A stretch of 64,000 nt of DNA from contig NZ_JAHCLR010000028.1 in the NCBI RefSeq assembly GCF_018455725.1, forward strand, positions 1 through 64,000, in the 5' to 3' direction. Made by a program: the position numbers and the translations under genes. A model generated the notes under the pieces. The model was not told the origin of the DNA. It worked only from the letters and a program-made list of their open reading frames with translations, and searched no databases. The stretch's first letter is position 1. Every line of letters starts with the position of its first letter. The stretch comes from Mycolicibacter acidiphilus. Its GTDB lineage: Bacteria > Actinomycetota > Actinomycetes > Mycobacteriales > Mycobacteriaceae. This document shows positions 55,848 to 64,000 of the stretch, one piece after another.

Positions 55848-56855
55848 ATGAAGATCGGGCTGGTGGTCATCGACGAGAACCCTGCCGAGGCACTGAAGAT
55901 CGTCCGGGCGGCCGACCGCGCCGGCGTGCACTCGCTGTGGACGATCGACTACTACAACCGCAGCAGCCTCACCCGGGCCGCGGCATTCGCGGCCGCCTCG
56001 GAGCAGGCGATCGTCGGCACCAACGTGACTCCGCTGTTCGCCCGCTCCGCGCTGGCGCTCGCCTCGTCGGCATCCGACATCCAGGCGATCGCGGGTGGCC
56101 GCTTCGTGCTGGGCGTCGGCAGCAGCACCCGCCGGATGAACCAGGACTGGTACGGGGCCACCATGGACCATCCCGCCCCGCAGGTCCGGGAGCGGATCGA
56201 CCTGATCCGGCAGCTGATCGCCCACCGGGATGGCCCGTTCCACTATCAGGGCCGGTTCGACCGTGTCGCGATGGCGCACTATGAGCGCACCGCGCTGCCC
56301 GACACGATGCCGATCTTCGCGGCCGGGGTGGGGGAGCACATGGTCGGCGTGGTCGGGGAGTGCGCGGACGGATTCGTCGGGCACACCATCGCTTCCGCGG
56401 ACTACCTGCGCGACGTCGCGCCCCCGCTGCTCGCCAGGGGCGCGCTGCGGTCGGGCCGCGACCTTGGGCAGCTGTTGATGACGACGCAGATCGTGGCGTC
56501 GGCCGGTGCCGACCGGTCCGCGGCCCGCCGGGACGCCGCCGCCCAGGTCGGTTTCTACTCGACGCCGAAGGGTTACGACGCGCTGTTCCCGAATGGTCAG
56601 TTCGCCGCCGAGCGGGTCGCCGCGCGGGATGCCGTCATGCGCGGTGATGCGGCCGGCGTGATCGCGGCGGGTGAGGCGATGGTGGAGGAACGGGCGGTGT
56701 TCGGCACGCAAGAAGACGTCGCCGAGCAGTTGCGCCGCTACGACGGCGTCGTCGACTGGGCGATCCTGTATCCGCCGAACTACGGGGTCGACCCGGATGC
56801 CGTGCACGCCAACGAGTTGCAGCTGATCGAGGTGGCCGCCAACTGGGCGTCGTGA
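55848..56855 (+). CDS. LLM class flavin-dependent oxidoreductase
   Basis: A 335-residue TIM-barrel luciferase-like protein (MKIGLVVIDENPAEALKI, TNVTPLFARSALALASSA, GRFVLGVGSSTRRMN). Such enzymes use F420 or FMN to reduce or oxygenate substrates; mycobacteria have many F420-dependent ones, and GGRFVLGVGSS is common among them. The operon link with a crotonase suggests a step on a CoA-bound or cyclic compound. A strong bidirectional hairpin follows the stop. Confidence 0.83.
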   Translation: MKIGLVVIDENPAEALKIVRAADRAGVHSLWTIDYYNRSSLTRAAAFAAASEQAIVGTNVTPLFARSALALASSASDIQAIAGGRFVLGVGSSTRRMNQDWYGATMDHPAPQVRERIDLIRQLIAHRDGPFHYQGRFDRVAMAHYERTALPDTMPIFAAGVGEHMVGVVGECADGFVGHTIASADYLRDVAPPLLARGALRSGRDLGQLLMTTQIVASAGADRSAARRDAAAQVGFYSTPKGYDALFPNGQFAAERVAARDAVMRGDAAGVIAAGEAMVEERAVFGTQEDVAEQLRRYDGVVDWAILYPPNYGVDPDAVHANELQLIEVAANWAS

Positions 56856-56871
56856 CCGTGCCCTGAGCAAA

Positions 56872-56901
56872 GGCCCCCGAAACCAGGCGGTTTCGGGGGC
56901 C
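56872..56901. terminator. Bidirectional intrinsic terminator
   Basis: GGCCCCCGAAACC (56872-56884) and GGTTTCGGGGGCC (56889-56901) form a perfect 13-bp stem with a 4-nt loop, flanked by AA on the left and TT on the right. It lies between the convergent LLM gene and metE and can serve both. Confidence 0.8.
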
Positions 56902-56919
56902 TTCGCCGTACTCGCGCGG

Positions 56920-59190
56920 TTACACGCTGGCGCGGGCCTCCTTCGCGGCGGCGACCAGGTTGGCCAGCGAAGCGTTGACCTCTTCAGCCCGACGGGTCTT
57001 CAGGCCGCAGTCCGGGTTCACCCAGAGGCGCTGCGCCGGAACGGCTTCCAGTGCCTCACGCAGCGATTCGGCCATCTCCGCGGTGGACGGCACCCGCGGC
57101 GAGTGGATGTCGTAGACACCCGGGCCGACCCCGTTGGAGAACCCGATCGCGTTGAGGTCGTCTAGCACCTCCATGTGTGAGCGGGCCGCCTCGATCGAGG
57201 TGACGTCGGCGTCCAGATCGGCGATCGCACCGATGACCTCACCGAATTCCGAGTAGCACAGGTGGGTGTGGATCTGGGTCGCGTCGGACACCCCGGACGT
57301 CGACAGCTTGAACGAGCCGACGGCCCAGTCCAGATACGCTGGTTTGTCGGCGTCGCGCACCGGCAGCAGCTCGCGCAGCGCCGGCTCGTCGACCTGGATC
57401 ACCGCGATGCCGGCCTTCTCCAGGTCCACCGTCTCCTCGCGGATCGCCAGCGCCACCTGGTAGGCGGTGTCGGCCAGCGGCTGGTCGTCGCGGACGAACG
57501 ACCACGCCAGGATTGTCACCGGACCGGTCAGCATGCCCTTGACCGGCTTGTCGGTCAGCGACTGCGCGTAGACGGCCCAGTCGACCGTCATCGGGTGCGG
57601 GCGGGTGACGTCGCCGTAGAGCACCGGCGGACGCACACAGCGGCTGCCGTAGGACTGCACCCAGCCGTTGGCGGTGGCGAAGAAGCCGTCCAGCTGCTCG
57701 GCGAAGTACTGCACCATGTCGTTGCGCTCCGGCTCGCCGTGCACCAGCACGTCCAGGCCGAGCTGCTCCTGCAGCTTGATGACGTCGGCGATCTCCGCCT
57801 TCATCCGCCGGGTGTACTCGGCCTCGTCGATCTCCCCGGCGACCAGTGCGGCGCGGGCCTTGCGGATCTCGACGGTCTGCGGGAACGAGCCGATGGTGGT
57901 GGTCGGTAGCGGCGGCAGGTGCAGCCGCTCGTCCTGCGCGGCGCGGCGAGCCTCGGCCGACCCGCGGTGGGTGCCGGCGGCACGGATCGCCGCGATCTCG
58001 GACCGCAGTGCGGCGTTGTTCAGCCGCGGGTCCGACTTGCGTGACGCGACGGCGGCATTGGACGCGGCGATCTCGTCGGCCACCGCGTCCCTCCCGTCGC
58101 GCAGGGCGCGGGCCAGGGTCGCCACCTCGTGAACCTTCTCCGCGCCGAACGCCAGCCAGCTGCGCAGCGCGTCGTCCAGGCCGGTCTCGGGCTCCAGCGA
58201 GTAGGGCACGTGCAGCGTCGAGCACGACGTCGACACCGCAACCGCCGCAGCCGATCCCAGCAGTGTCGCGAGCTTGGCCAGTGCGGCCTCCAGGTCGGTG
58301 CGCCAGATGTTGCGACCGTCGACCACCCCGGCGACCAGCGTCTTCCCGGCCAGCTCGGGCACCGATGCGATTGCGGTGTCGGCTCCGTAGACCAGGTCGA
58401 CGCCGATCGCCTCGACCGGCGTGCGGGCCAGTGCGGGCAGACCGGCGCCCGGGTCGCCGAAGTAGGTGGCGACGAAGATCGCCGGCCGCTTGCTCAGTGC
58501 GCCGAGGCGGTTGTAGACCTGCTCGGCCAGGGCCGGAGCCGCGTCGGAGATGTCGGTGACCAGCACCGGCTCGTCGATCTGCACCCACTCGGCGCCGGCG
58601 TCGGCCAGCTTGCCCAGCAGGTCGGCGTAGACGTCGACCAGCTCGTCGAGGCGGAAGATCGGGGCCGGGGCGCCGTCGACAGCCTTGCTCAGCAGCAGGA
58701 ACGTTACCGGGCCGATGATCACCGGGCGGGCCGGAATGCCTTGGCCCTGCGCCTCTTTGAGCTCAGCGAGCACCTTGGCCGGGTTCAGGGCGAACTTCGT
58801 GTCCGGGCCGATCTCCGGGACGATGTAGTGGTAGTTGGTGTCGAACCACTTGGTCATCTCCAGCGGGGCGATGTCGGCGTTGCCGCGGGCGGCCGCGAAG
58901 TAGCGATCCAGTTCGTCGGCGACACCGGCGACTCGCGCCGGGAGCGCCCCGAGGAGCACCGCGGTGTCCAGCATCTGGTCGTAGTAGGAGAACGTGTTGA
59001 CCGGCACCGAGTCCAATCCGGCGGCGGCCAGCTGCGCCCAGGTGTCGCGGCGCAGGCCGGCGGCGACCTTCTGCAGCTCAGCCTGGTCGATCCGGCCGGC
59101 CCAGTAGCTCTCGGTGGCGCGCTTGAGTTCGCGGCGCGGCCCGATGCGTGGGGACCCGACGACGGTGGCGGTAAACGGTTGAACGGTCAC
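56920..59190 (-). CDS. metE: Cobalamin-independent methionine synthase
   Basis: A 756-residue MetE that transfers the methyl group of methyltetrahydrofolate triglutamate to homocysteine without B12. The zinc ligands of the C-terminal domain are His643 and Cys645 (THLCYSEFG), a Glu, and Cys728 (NPDCGLK). It matches Rv1133c. The ATG at 59190 follows a roughly 300-nt leader containing a cobalamin riboswitch, so expression should fall when B12 is available. A bidirectional terminator follows the gene. Confidence 0.97.
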   Translation of the reverse strand: MTVQPFTATVVGSPRIGPRRELKRATESYWAGRIDQAELQKVAAGLRRDTWAQLAAAGLDSVPVNTFSYYDQMLDTAVLLGALPARVAGVADELDRYFAAARGNADIAPLEMTKWFDTNYHYIVPEIGPDTKFALNPAKVLAELKEAQGQGIPARPVIIGPVTFLLLSKAVDGAPAPIFRLDELVDVYADLLGKLADAGAEWVQIDEPVLVTDISDAAPALAEQVYNRLGALSKRPAIFVATYFGDPGAGLPALARTPVEAIGVDLVYGADTAIASVPELAGKTLVAGVVDGRNIWRTDLEAALAKLATLLGSAAAVAVSTSCSTLHVPYSLEPETGLDDALRSWLAFGAEKVHEVATLARALRDGRDAVADEIAASNAAVASRKSDPRLNNAALRSEIAAIRAAGTHRGSAEARRAAQDERLHLPPLPTTTIGSFPQTVEIRKARAALVAGEIDEAEYTRRMKAEIADVIKLQEQLGLDVLVHGEPERNDMVQYFAEQLDGFFATANGWVQSYGSRCVRPPVLYGDVTRPHPMTVDWAVYAQSLTDKPVKGMLTGPVTILAWSFVRDDQPLADTAYQVALAIREETVDLEKAGIAVIQVDEPALRELLPVRDADKPAYLDWAVGSFKLSTSGVSDATQIHTHLCYSEFGEVIGAIADLDADVTSIEAARSHMEVLDDLNAIGFSNGVGPGVYDIHSPRVPSTAEMAESLREALEAVPAQRLWVNPDCGLKTRRAEEVNASLANLVAAAKEARASV

Positions 59191-59299
59191 GGTTGATCCT
59201 TCAATTGACGAGGGTGGTCACCGCCAGCGGCCGTCCAGCCATTGGGGTTGCGTGCAATTTACAGCACTACAACCCTCTAAACCAGACGCCCATTCCGCG

Positions 59300-59500
59300 A
59301 GGCGACGATCCGCTGGGCGCGGCGCGCCCAGCACAACTGGCAGGTCTTCGGACTCGCAGGCGCGCACCGTCGGTGCCCCTAATGGCCGTCGCTTCCCAGT
59401 CTCGGATAACCCGCTGACCAGTGCCTTTGACGGCGGTCGTTCCTGCATACCGCTGCGGGACAGTCCCGGATTCTCACCGGGTTCCCTCTTGCGACACATG
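59300..59500 (-). promoter_or_regulatory. Cobalamin (B12) riboswitch upstream of metE
   Basis: Read on the minus strand, the metE leader has the conserved adenosylcobalamin aptamer parts in order: GGGAACCCGGTGAGAATCC (near 59487-59469), the GACTGTCCCGCAGCGGT stretch, AAAGGCACTGG, the GCGACGGCCATTAGGGG segment, and the B12 box GAGTCCGAAGACCTGCCAG (59355-59337). Just after it is a hairpin GCTGGGCGC/GCGCCCAGC (59332-59312) with no U-run, so control is probably translational or Rho-dependent. A cobalamin riboswitch before metE is also known in M. tuberculosis. Together with flanking leader it accounts for the gene-free interval 59191-59570. Confidence 0.92.
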
Positions 59501-59570
59501 ACGTACATGCGTCGCTCGATGTCGACATCGTCGAAGTGACATTGCCGACAGACCAGCTGCAATCCCTAGG

Positions 59571-60224
59571 CTACCTGTCAGTTGCCAGCGCTGCGGCGAT
59601 GGGGACGTCGCCGTCGTTGAACTCGATCGTGCGGCGAATCGTCGTGTCGTCGGCCAGCGCCGCGGCGATCACCAGGGCGACGTTGCCCCGGGACACCTCG
59701 CCTTTGCCGGTGCCCGAGCCGACGGCGATCCGGCCGGTCGCCGGCTCCACCGTGAGGCGGCTCGGTCCCAGCACTGTCCAGTCCAGCCCGCTCGCCCGCA
59801 GGTGGGCGTCGGCGGCGGCCTTTGCCTGCGCATACGGGTAGAAGCTGTTGTCCTCCGGCACGCCGTGATCGGGTCCGGCGCCGAAGTAGGACACCATCAC
59901 GAACCGGCTGACCCCGGCCTGCGCGGCCGCGTCGACGGTGCGGATGGCGGCGTCGCGGTCCACCGCGTAGGTGCGGGCCGGGTTGCCGCCCCCGGCGCCG
60001 GCGGAGAACACCACCGCATCGTGGCCGGCCAGCAGGTCGGCCAGCGCGGTGGTGTCGAGCTGCTCGATATCCGCGACGACGGGAGTGGCGCCGGTCGCCG
60101 CCACCTCCACGGCGTGATCTGGGTTGCGGAACACAGAACTGACCTCGTCGGTGCGTTCGGTCAGGATGCGGCTGAGCAGCAGGGCCACCTTGCCGTGTCC
60201 GCCGAAGACGATGATGCGTGCCAT
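59571..60224 (-). CDS. NAD(P)H-binding SDR-like protein
   Basis: A 217-residue Rossmann protein of the atypical SDR (NmrA/YwnB-like) group: IIVFGGHGKVALLLSR at the N-terminus, AVVFSAGAGG, and the YPYAQAKAAAD segment with Tyr/Lys. The function is unassigned; relatives are flavin/biliverdin reductases or redox sensors. The ATG at 60224 is set by TACCGT (minus strand, 60237-60232) with a 7-nt spacer, indicating a leaderless message. It lies upstream of the metE leader on the same strand. Confidence 0.8.
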   Translation of the reverse strand: MARIIVFGGHGKVALLLSRILTERTDEVSSVFRNPDHAVEVAATGATPVVADIEQLDTTALADLLAGHDAVVFSAGAGGGNPARTYAVDRDAAIRTVDAAAQAGVSRFVMVSYFGAGPDHGVPEDNSFYPYAQAKAAADAHLRASGLDWTVLGPSRLTVEPATGRIAVGSGTGKGEVSRGNVALVIAAALADDTTIRRTIEFNDGDVPIAAALATDR

Positions 60225-60231
60225 GGTCGCG

Positions 60232-60237
60232 ACGGTA
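60232..60237 (-). promoter_or_regulatory. -10 element of the NAD(P)-binding protein gene
   Basis: TACCGT on the minus strand, 7 nt before the ATG at 60224, with no Shine-Dalgarno. Confidence 0.5.
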
Positions 60238-60311
60238 CGCGGCCAGCACGACGGCTGCGGTTCGACGGACTTCCGCTTCACGGCATATCCGGCAGCCCGC
60301 AGGAGCGTCGG

Positions 60312-60327
60312 TGATGCATTAGCATCA
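60312..60327 (+). promoter_or_regulatory. VapB operator overlapping the promoter
   Basis: TGATGC (60312-60317), ATTA, GCATCA (60322-60327) is a perfect palindrome. It overlaps the -10 TAGCAT (60320-60325), which is 7 nt from the ATG at 60333. A further GATGCAT copy (60328-60334) spans the start codon. Autorepression by the VapBC complex is likely. Confidence 0.6.
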
Positions 60328-60332
60328 GATGC

Positions 60333-60575
60333 ATGCGCACCACACTGTCGATTGATGACGACGTGCTGCTCGCCGTGAAGGAACGGGCCGCTCGGGAGAA
60401 GCGGACGGTGGGGCAGGTGCTCTCCGACCTGGCCCGTCAGGCGCTGACCGGTCGACGCCCCGAATCACCGTCACCCGAGGTTGACGCATTCTTCGGATTC
60501 GAGCCCCTGCCGCATCGCGGCGGAGCCGTTTCGAACGCATTGATCGACCGACTGCGCGACGACGAAGCGATCTGA
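60333..60575 (+). CDS. vapB: VapB-type ribbon-helix-helix antitoxin
   Basis: An 80-residue protein beginning MRTTLSIDDDVLLAVKERA and continuing through TVGQVLSDLARQAL, the classic RHH_1/CopG-like DNA-binding fold at about residues 1-42, with a flexible C-terminal region for toxin binding. It is leaderless and probably autoregulated. The stop is 4 nt before the vapC start. Confidence 0.87.
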   Translation: MRTTLSIDDDVLLAVKERAAREKRTVGQVLSDLARQALTGRRPESPSPEVDAFFGFEPLPHRGGAVSNALIDRLRDDEAI

Positions 60576-60579
60576 TCGG

Positions 60580-61008
60580 ATGCGTGCGCTCCTCGACGTC
60601 AACGTGGTGCTGGCCCTGCTCGACACCGATCACATCGACCATGATCGTGCCCGCAGCTGGATCGTTGAGGAGATTGCGCACGGCTGGGCGTCCTGCGCGA
60701 TCACCCAGAACGGCTTCGTTCGAATCATCAGCCAGCCCCGTTATCCCAGTCCGATCTCGCCCAGTCGCGCGATCGACCTGCTGTCTGGCGCCACCCAGAC
60801 CGTGCATCACGAGTTCTGGCCCTGCACGGTCAGTATTGCGAACCCCGCGGTCATCGACCGCTCGCGACTGCACGGCTCGAAGCAGGTGACCGATGCGTAT
60901 CTGTTGGCGCTGGCCGTGGCGAACGGCGGGCGGTTCGTGACCTTCGATCGGTCGGTGGCCCAGCATGCCGTGCGAGGAGCGGACGCGAGGCATCTGGTCA
61001 CCCTGTAG
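60580..61008 (+). CDS. vapC: VapC-type PIN domain toxin
   Basis: A 142-residue PIN RNase with LLDVNVVLALLD (Asp), a central TQNGFVRI segment, QVTDAYLLALAVANGG (Asp) and FVTFDRSVA (Asp). The second conserved acidic position, normally a Glu in helix 2, appears as Asn in TQNGFVRI, as in some mycobacterial VapCs of the NGF-type subgroup. Its toxicity is inferred from the family. The start at ATG 60580 is fixed by spacing from vapB. Confidence 0.87.
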   Translation: MRALLDVNVVLALLDTDHIDHDRARSWIVEEIAHGWASCAITQNGFVRIISQPRYPSPISPSRAIDLLSGATQTVHHEFWPCTVSIANPAVIDRSRLHGSKQVTDAYLLALAVANGGRFVTFDRSVAQHAVRGADARHLVTL

Positions 61009-61072
61009 TGACGCCCGCCACTGCTTGACCCACAATCGACGCACGAGTCCGGATCCCCGAAGGAGAATGCCC

Positions 61073-62218
61073 ATGGCCGAAGCCGTCATCGTCGAAGCGG
61101 TCCGCTCACCGATCGGGAAGCGCAACGGCGGACTGTCCGGGATTCACCCGGCCGAACTGTCCGCCCAGGTGCTCAACGGACTGGTGCAGCGCGCCGGGGT
61201 GGACCCCGAACTGGTCGACGACGTGATCTGGGGCTGCGTCATGCAGGCCGGCGAGCAGGCGCTGGACGTCGGTCGCACCGCGCTGCTTACCGCGGGCTGG
61301 CCGGAGTCGGTGCCGGGTGTGACGGTGGATCGCCAGTGCGGGTCGAGTCAGCAGTCGGTGCACTTCGCCGCCGCCGGGGTGGTCGCCGGGCACTACGACG
61401 TCGTCGTCGCCGGGGGAGTGGAGTCGATGTCGCGCACCCCGATGGGCTCGTCGCTTGCCAATGGCGGCCGGCCCTACCCGGCGGCGTTCAAGGCGCGCTA
61501 CGCCCAGACCCCCAACCAGGGCCTCGGCGCGGAGATGATGGCCGCCCAGTGGGGACTGGACCGCACCGCGCTCGACGAGTTCTCGCTGGCCTCCCATGAG
61601 AAGGCCGGCGCAGCACAGGATTCCGGTGCCTTCGACGACGAGATCGTCGCGATCAAGGACGACGACGGCGGCGTCGTCACTAAGGATGAGGGCATCCGCC
61701 GCGGCACCACCATGGAGAAGATGGCACAGCTGAAGCCCGCCTTCAAAGAGGACGGGGTGATCCACGCCGGCAACTCCAGCCAGATCTCCGACGGGTCGGC
61801 GGCGCTGCTGTTCATGTCCGCCGACAAGGCGAAAGCCCTGGGGCTCACCGCGATCGCCCGGGTGCACACCGCCACCCTGGCCGGTTCCGACCCGGTGATG
61901 ATGCTGTCCGGCCCGATCCCGGCCACGCAGAAGGCGCTGCAACGGTCCGGGCTGAGCGTCGATGAGATCGGGGTGTTCGAGGTCAACGAGGCGTTCGCCC
62001 CGGTGCCGATGTCCTGGCTGGCCGAGATCGGAGCCGACCCGAAGAAGCTGAACCCCAACGGCGGGGCGATCGCACTGGGGCACCCGCTCGGCGCGTCCGG
62101 TGCCCGGATCATGACCACGATGCTCTACCACATGCGCGCCAACGGGATTCGGTACGGCCTGCAGACCATGTGCGAGGGCGGCGGACAGGCCAACGCCACC
62201 ATTTTGGAGCTGCTGTGA
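61073..62218 (+). CDS. Acetyl-CoA acetyltransferase (thiolase)
   Basis: A 381-residue thiolase with the nucleophilic Cys89 (VDRQCGSSQQ), the catalytic His in NPNGGAIALGHPLGASG and the second Cys in TMCEGGGQ. It acts in the last step of beta-oxidation or in acetoacetyl-CoA synthesis. AAGGAGA lies 7 nt before the ATG at 61073; the ATG at 61067 is too close to it. Around this position M. tuberculosis has only short remnants (Rv1135A, Rv1136). It overlaps the next crotonase gene by four bases. Confidence 0.93.
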   Translation: MAEAVIVEAVRSPIGKRNGGLSGIHPAELSAQVLNGLVQRAGVDPELVDDVIWGCVMQAGEQALDVGRTALLTAGWPESVPGVTVDRQCGSSQQSVHFAAAGVVAGHYDVVVAGGVESMSRTPMGSSLANGGRPYPAAFKARYAQTPNQGLGAEMMAAQWGLDRTALDEFSLASHEKAGAAQDSGAFDDEIVAIKDDDGGVVTKDEGIRRGTTMEKMAQLKPAFKEDGVIHAGNSSQISDGSAALLFMSADKAKALGLTAIARVHTATLAGSDPVMMLSGPIPATQKALQRSGLSVDEIGVFEVNEAFAPVPMSWLAEIGADPKKLNPNGGAIALGHPLGASGARIMTTMLYHMRANGIRYGLQTMCEGGGQANATILELL

Positions 62219-63003
62219 ATGCGCCCGCCGTCCTGGTCGAGCAGACCGGCAACGTACTGGTCATCACGATCAACCGCCCCGAGGCGCGCAATGCGGTCAA
62301 CGGTGCGGTCAGCGCGGGGATCGGTGACGCGCTTGCGCACGCCCAGGACGACGACGCTGTGCGTGCGGTGGTCATCACCGGCGCCGGCGACAAATCCTTC
62401 TGCGCCGGAGCCGATCTCAAGGCGATCGCCAACCGTGAGAACATCTACCATCCGGAACATCCCGAGTGGGGATTCGCCGGCTACGTGCAGCACTTCATCG
62501 ACAAGCCGATCATCGCCGCGGTCAACGGCACCGCCCTGGGCGGTGGCACCGAGATCGCGCTCGCCAGCGACCTGGTGATCGCCGAGCAGCGTGCGCAGTT
62601 CGGCCTGCCGGAGGTCAAGCGCGGTCTGATCGCCGGGGCGGGTGGGGTGTTCCGCATCGTTGAGCAGTTGCCGCGCAAGGTCGCCCTGGAACTGCTCTAC
62701 ACCGGGGACCCGATCTCGGCGGCGGACGCTGCGCGCTGGGGCCTGGTGAACCGGGTCGTCGACGACGGCACCGCGCTCGCCGTCGCCCTCGAGTTCGCCG
62801 AGCAGATCGCCGGCAACGCACCGCTGTCGGTGCGGGCCAGCAAACGGATCGCCTACGGCGTCGACGACGGTGCCATTCCCGGTGAGGAACCCGGCTGGGC
62901 CCGTACCGCAAGGGAATTCACCACGTTGCTGAAATCCGAGGATGCCAAGGAGGGGCCGCGGGCGTTCGCGGAGAAGCGCGCCCCGGTCTGGAAGGCGCGG
63001 TGA
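62215..63003 (+). CDS. Enoyl-CoA hydratase
   Basis: A 262-residue crotonase with oxyanion-hole segments DKSFCAGADL and VNGTALGGGTEIAL and a catalytic-type Glu in FGLPEVKRGLIAGAGG. The GTG at 62215 overlaps the thiolase TGA, so the two steps are made together. The equivalent gene in M. tuberculosis (Rv1136) is a fragment. It in turn overlaps the hexapeptide-protein gene by four bases. Confidence 0.9.
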   Translation: MNAPAVLVEQTGNVLVITINRPEARNAVNGAVSAGIGDALAHAQDDDAVRAVVITGAGDKSFCAGADLKAIANRENIYHPEHPEWGFAGYVQHFIDKPIIAAVNGTALGGGTEIALASDLVIAEQRAQFGLPEVKRGLIAGAGGVFRIVEQLPRKVALELLYTGDPISAADAARWGLVNRVVDDGTALAVALEFAEQIAGNAPLSVRASKRIAYGVDDGAIPGEEPGWARTAREFTTLLKSEDAKEGPRAFAEKRAPVWKAR

Positions 63004-63545
63004 GTGCGATGTCGCAACCGCTGATCGTCACGATCGCCGGGCACACCCCGCAGGTGCCCGCCGAATCATGGGTCGCCCCCAACGCCAGCCTGCTGGGACA
63101 GGTGAATCTGGCTGCTGGAGTCAGCGTTTGGTACTCGGCCACGCTGCGTGCCGAGATGGAGCCGATCGAGATCGGCGCCGACAGCAACATTCAGGACGGG
63201 GTGACCGTGCACGTCGACCCCGGCTTTCCCTGCCGGGTCGGCAGTCACGTCAGCGTCGGGCACAATGCGGTGCTGCACGGCTGCACTGTCGAGGACGGGT
63301 GCCTGATCGGGATGGGTGCGATCGTCCTCAACGGCGCCGTCATCGGCGCCGGTTCGCTGGTGGCGGCCGGTGCCGTCGTCCCGCAGGGCATGGTGGTGCC
63401 GCCCCGGTCGCTGGTGGCCGGGGTGCCGGGCAAGGTCCGGCGCGAACTCAGTGACGCCGAGGTGGAGAGCAACCGGCACAACGCCGTTGGCTATCGCCTG
63501 CTGATGGACGCCCACCGCGGGGCACTGCCGGGTTCGTCGAACTGA
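63000..63545 (+). CDS. Gamma carbonic anhydrase-like hexapeptide protein
   Basis: A 181-residue left-handed beta-helix protein (YrdA/PaaY/gamma-CA family). The three metal-binding His positions are readable in VHVDPGFP and HVSVGHNAVLHGC. PaaY-type members hydrolyse acyl-CoA adducts or carry a carbonic anhydrase-like zinc site. The GTG at 63000 overlaps the upstream stop (GTGA); an ATG at 63009 is an alternative. Third gene of the thiolase operon. Confidence 0.85.
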   Translation: MSAMSQPLIVTIAGHTPQVPAESWVAPNASLLGQVNLAAGVSVWYSATLRAEMEPIEIGADSNIQDGVTVHVDPGFPCRVGSHVSVGHNAVLHGCTVEDGCLIGMGAIVLNGAVIGAGSLVAAGAVVPQGMVVPPRSLVAGVPGKVRRELSDAEVESNRHNAVGYRLLMDAHRGALPGSSN

Positions 63546-63623
63546 CGCATTCGCCCCACCGCCCGCGTTCGGGCCGCTACGTTCAAGGGACGTTGCCAAC
63601 CTGATGCCGAGGGGACGTCCCGT

Positions 63624-64000
63624 ATGACCCAGTCCAGCCCGACCCGGCCCGGCCTGCTGCGCGAGCTGACCACGATCCTCTCCAAGGTGTCGGCTCCCTA
63701 CCACGAGCCACCGGCGGTGGTGCTGCGCCGGCGCATCGTGGTGGCCGTGGTGCTGGTGCTCGGCGCGGCGGTGCTGGGGTTCATGCACACCAAGAACCCC
63801 GGTGAGCCGGCGTTCTACTGGCTGTCCCTGGCGTTGGCGGCGGTGTGGGCGGGGGGCGCGTTGCTGGCCGGGCCGATGCACCTGGGGATGGTGCGGTTCC
63901 GGGGCCGCAATGAGCGCCCGGTGTTCACCGGCACCGGCGTCGGCCTGGTGCTGGGCCTGGTCTTCCTGCTCGGCGGGCTGGTGATCAAGCACATTGCGCC
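63624..64000 (+). CDS. Membrane protein, partial (possibly CPBP intramembrane protease family)
   Basis: The first 125 residues of a membrane protein cut by the window end. GAGGGG lies before the ATG at 63624. Three hydrophobic segments are visible (RRIVVAVVLVLGAAVLGF, FYWLSLALAAVWAGGALLAG, TGVGLVLGLVFLLGGLVI). The N-terminal layout resembles actinobacterial CPBP family metalloproteases, whose catalytic motifs would lie beyond the end, so the assignment is tentative. Confidence 0.5.
   Translation, partial: MTQSSPTRPGLLRELTTILSKVSAPYHEPPAVVLRRRIVVAVVLVLGAAVLGFMHTKNPGEPAFYWLSLALAAVWAGGALLAGPMHLGMVRFRGRNERPVFTGTGVGLVLGLVFLLGGLVIKHIA

Noticed and set aside
59312-59332. The hairpin after the B12 box as an intrinsic terminator.
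   Set aside because: There is no U-run after it on the transcribed strand. It is better seen as part of the riboswitch expression region.

Overview
The window is a 64 kb stretch of high-GC actinobacterial chromosome and almost certainly comes from a mycobacterium (Mycobacterium sensu lato). The evidence is a mycothiol S-conjugate amidase, a Z,E-farnesyl diphosphate synthase, DesA-type acyl-ACP desaturases, a PGRS glycine-rich protein, DUF732, DUF4245, DUF4307 and DUF3556 proteins, and a gene order that, as I remember it, follows M. tuberculosis from about Rv1080c (greA) to Rv1136. The species cannot be fixed from this. It keeps prpB and an intact thiolase/crotonase pair that M. tuberculosis lacks or has decayed, and it has a PGRS protein without a PE domain. 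There are no rRNA or tRNA genes, CRISPR arrays, prophage genes or insertion sequences.

Layout. 0-13 kb: greA, a DUF4307 gene, mca, a small membrane protein, a YyaL-like thioredoxin-fold protein, an inserted ketosteroid isomerase, a hemolysin III homologue and the Z-FPP synthase. Then come a diiron oxygenase/reductase pair with a divergent TetR gene and palindromic operator, a secreted proline-rich DUF732 protein, coaA, a DMT transporter and a DUF885 protein. 13-18 kb: glyA, desA2, a probable 47-codon phoAT antitoxin ORF overlapping phoH2, and a lipoprotein polysaccharide deacetylase. 18-22.5 kb (accessory): a tight kinase/HAD phosphatase/RmlD-like reductase operon, a DUF2892 gene behind a CsoR/CstR-like palindrome, and a trypsin-fold protein that has lost its catalytic His and Ser. 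22.6-34 kb: core genes fum, glpX, hsd, xseBA, ispH and ychF.

34-42 kb: a Phd-type antitoxin with a VapC toxin, OsmC, ABM monooxygenase, a permuted papain-like protein, a class III nucleotide cyclase, an EphC-like hydrolase, a WS/DGAT-like acyltransferase and DoxX. 40.5-45.6 kb: the methylcitrate cycle, divergent prpR and prpDBC, for propionyl-CoA disposal. 45.6-52.4 kb: a DesA1-like desaturase, an acyl-CoA dehydrogenase, a DCC thiol oxidoreductase, a DUF3556 membrane protein behind an exact KstR-type palindrome, and a secreted PGRS protein ending in an aspartic protease. 52.4-57 kb: a TetR-associated set of crotonases, an SDR and an LLM flavin-dependent oxidoreductase. 57-64 kb: metE under a cobalamin riboswitch, an NAD(P)-binding protein, a second VapBC, a thiolase/crotonase/gamma-carbonic-anhydrase operon and a truncated membrane protein.

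Two themes recur. Many genes begin exactly 5-9 nt after a TANNNT -10 hexamer with no Shine-Dalgarno sequence, so leaderless translation looks common and helps decide starts. Lipid and sterol metabolism also recurs (KSI, 3-beta-HSD, KstR-like sites, desaturases, FadE, crotonases, methylcitrate cycle). The most unusual items are the PE-less PGRS aspartic protease, the phoAT-like ORF, the diiron oxygenase locus, the kinase/HAD/RmlD operon, the pseudo-protease, and a pair of divergent promoters that share one TA dinucleotide.
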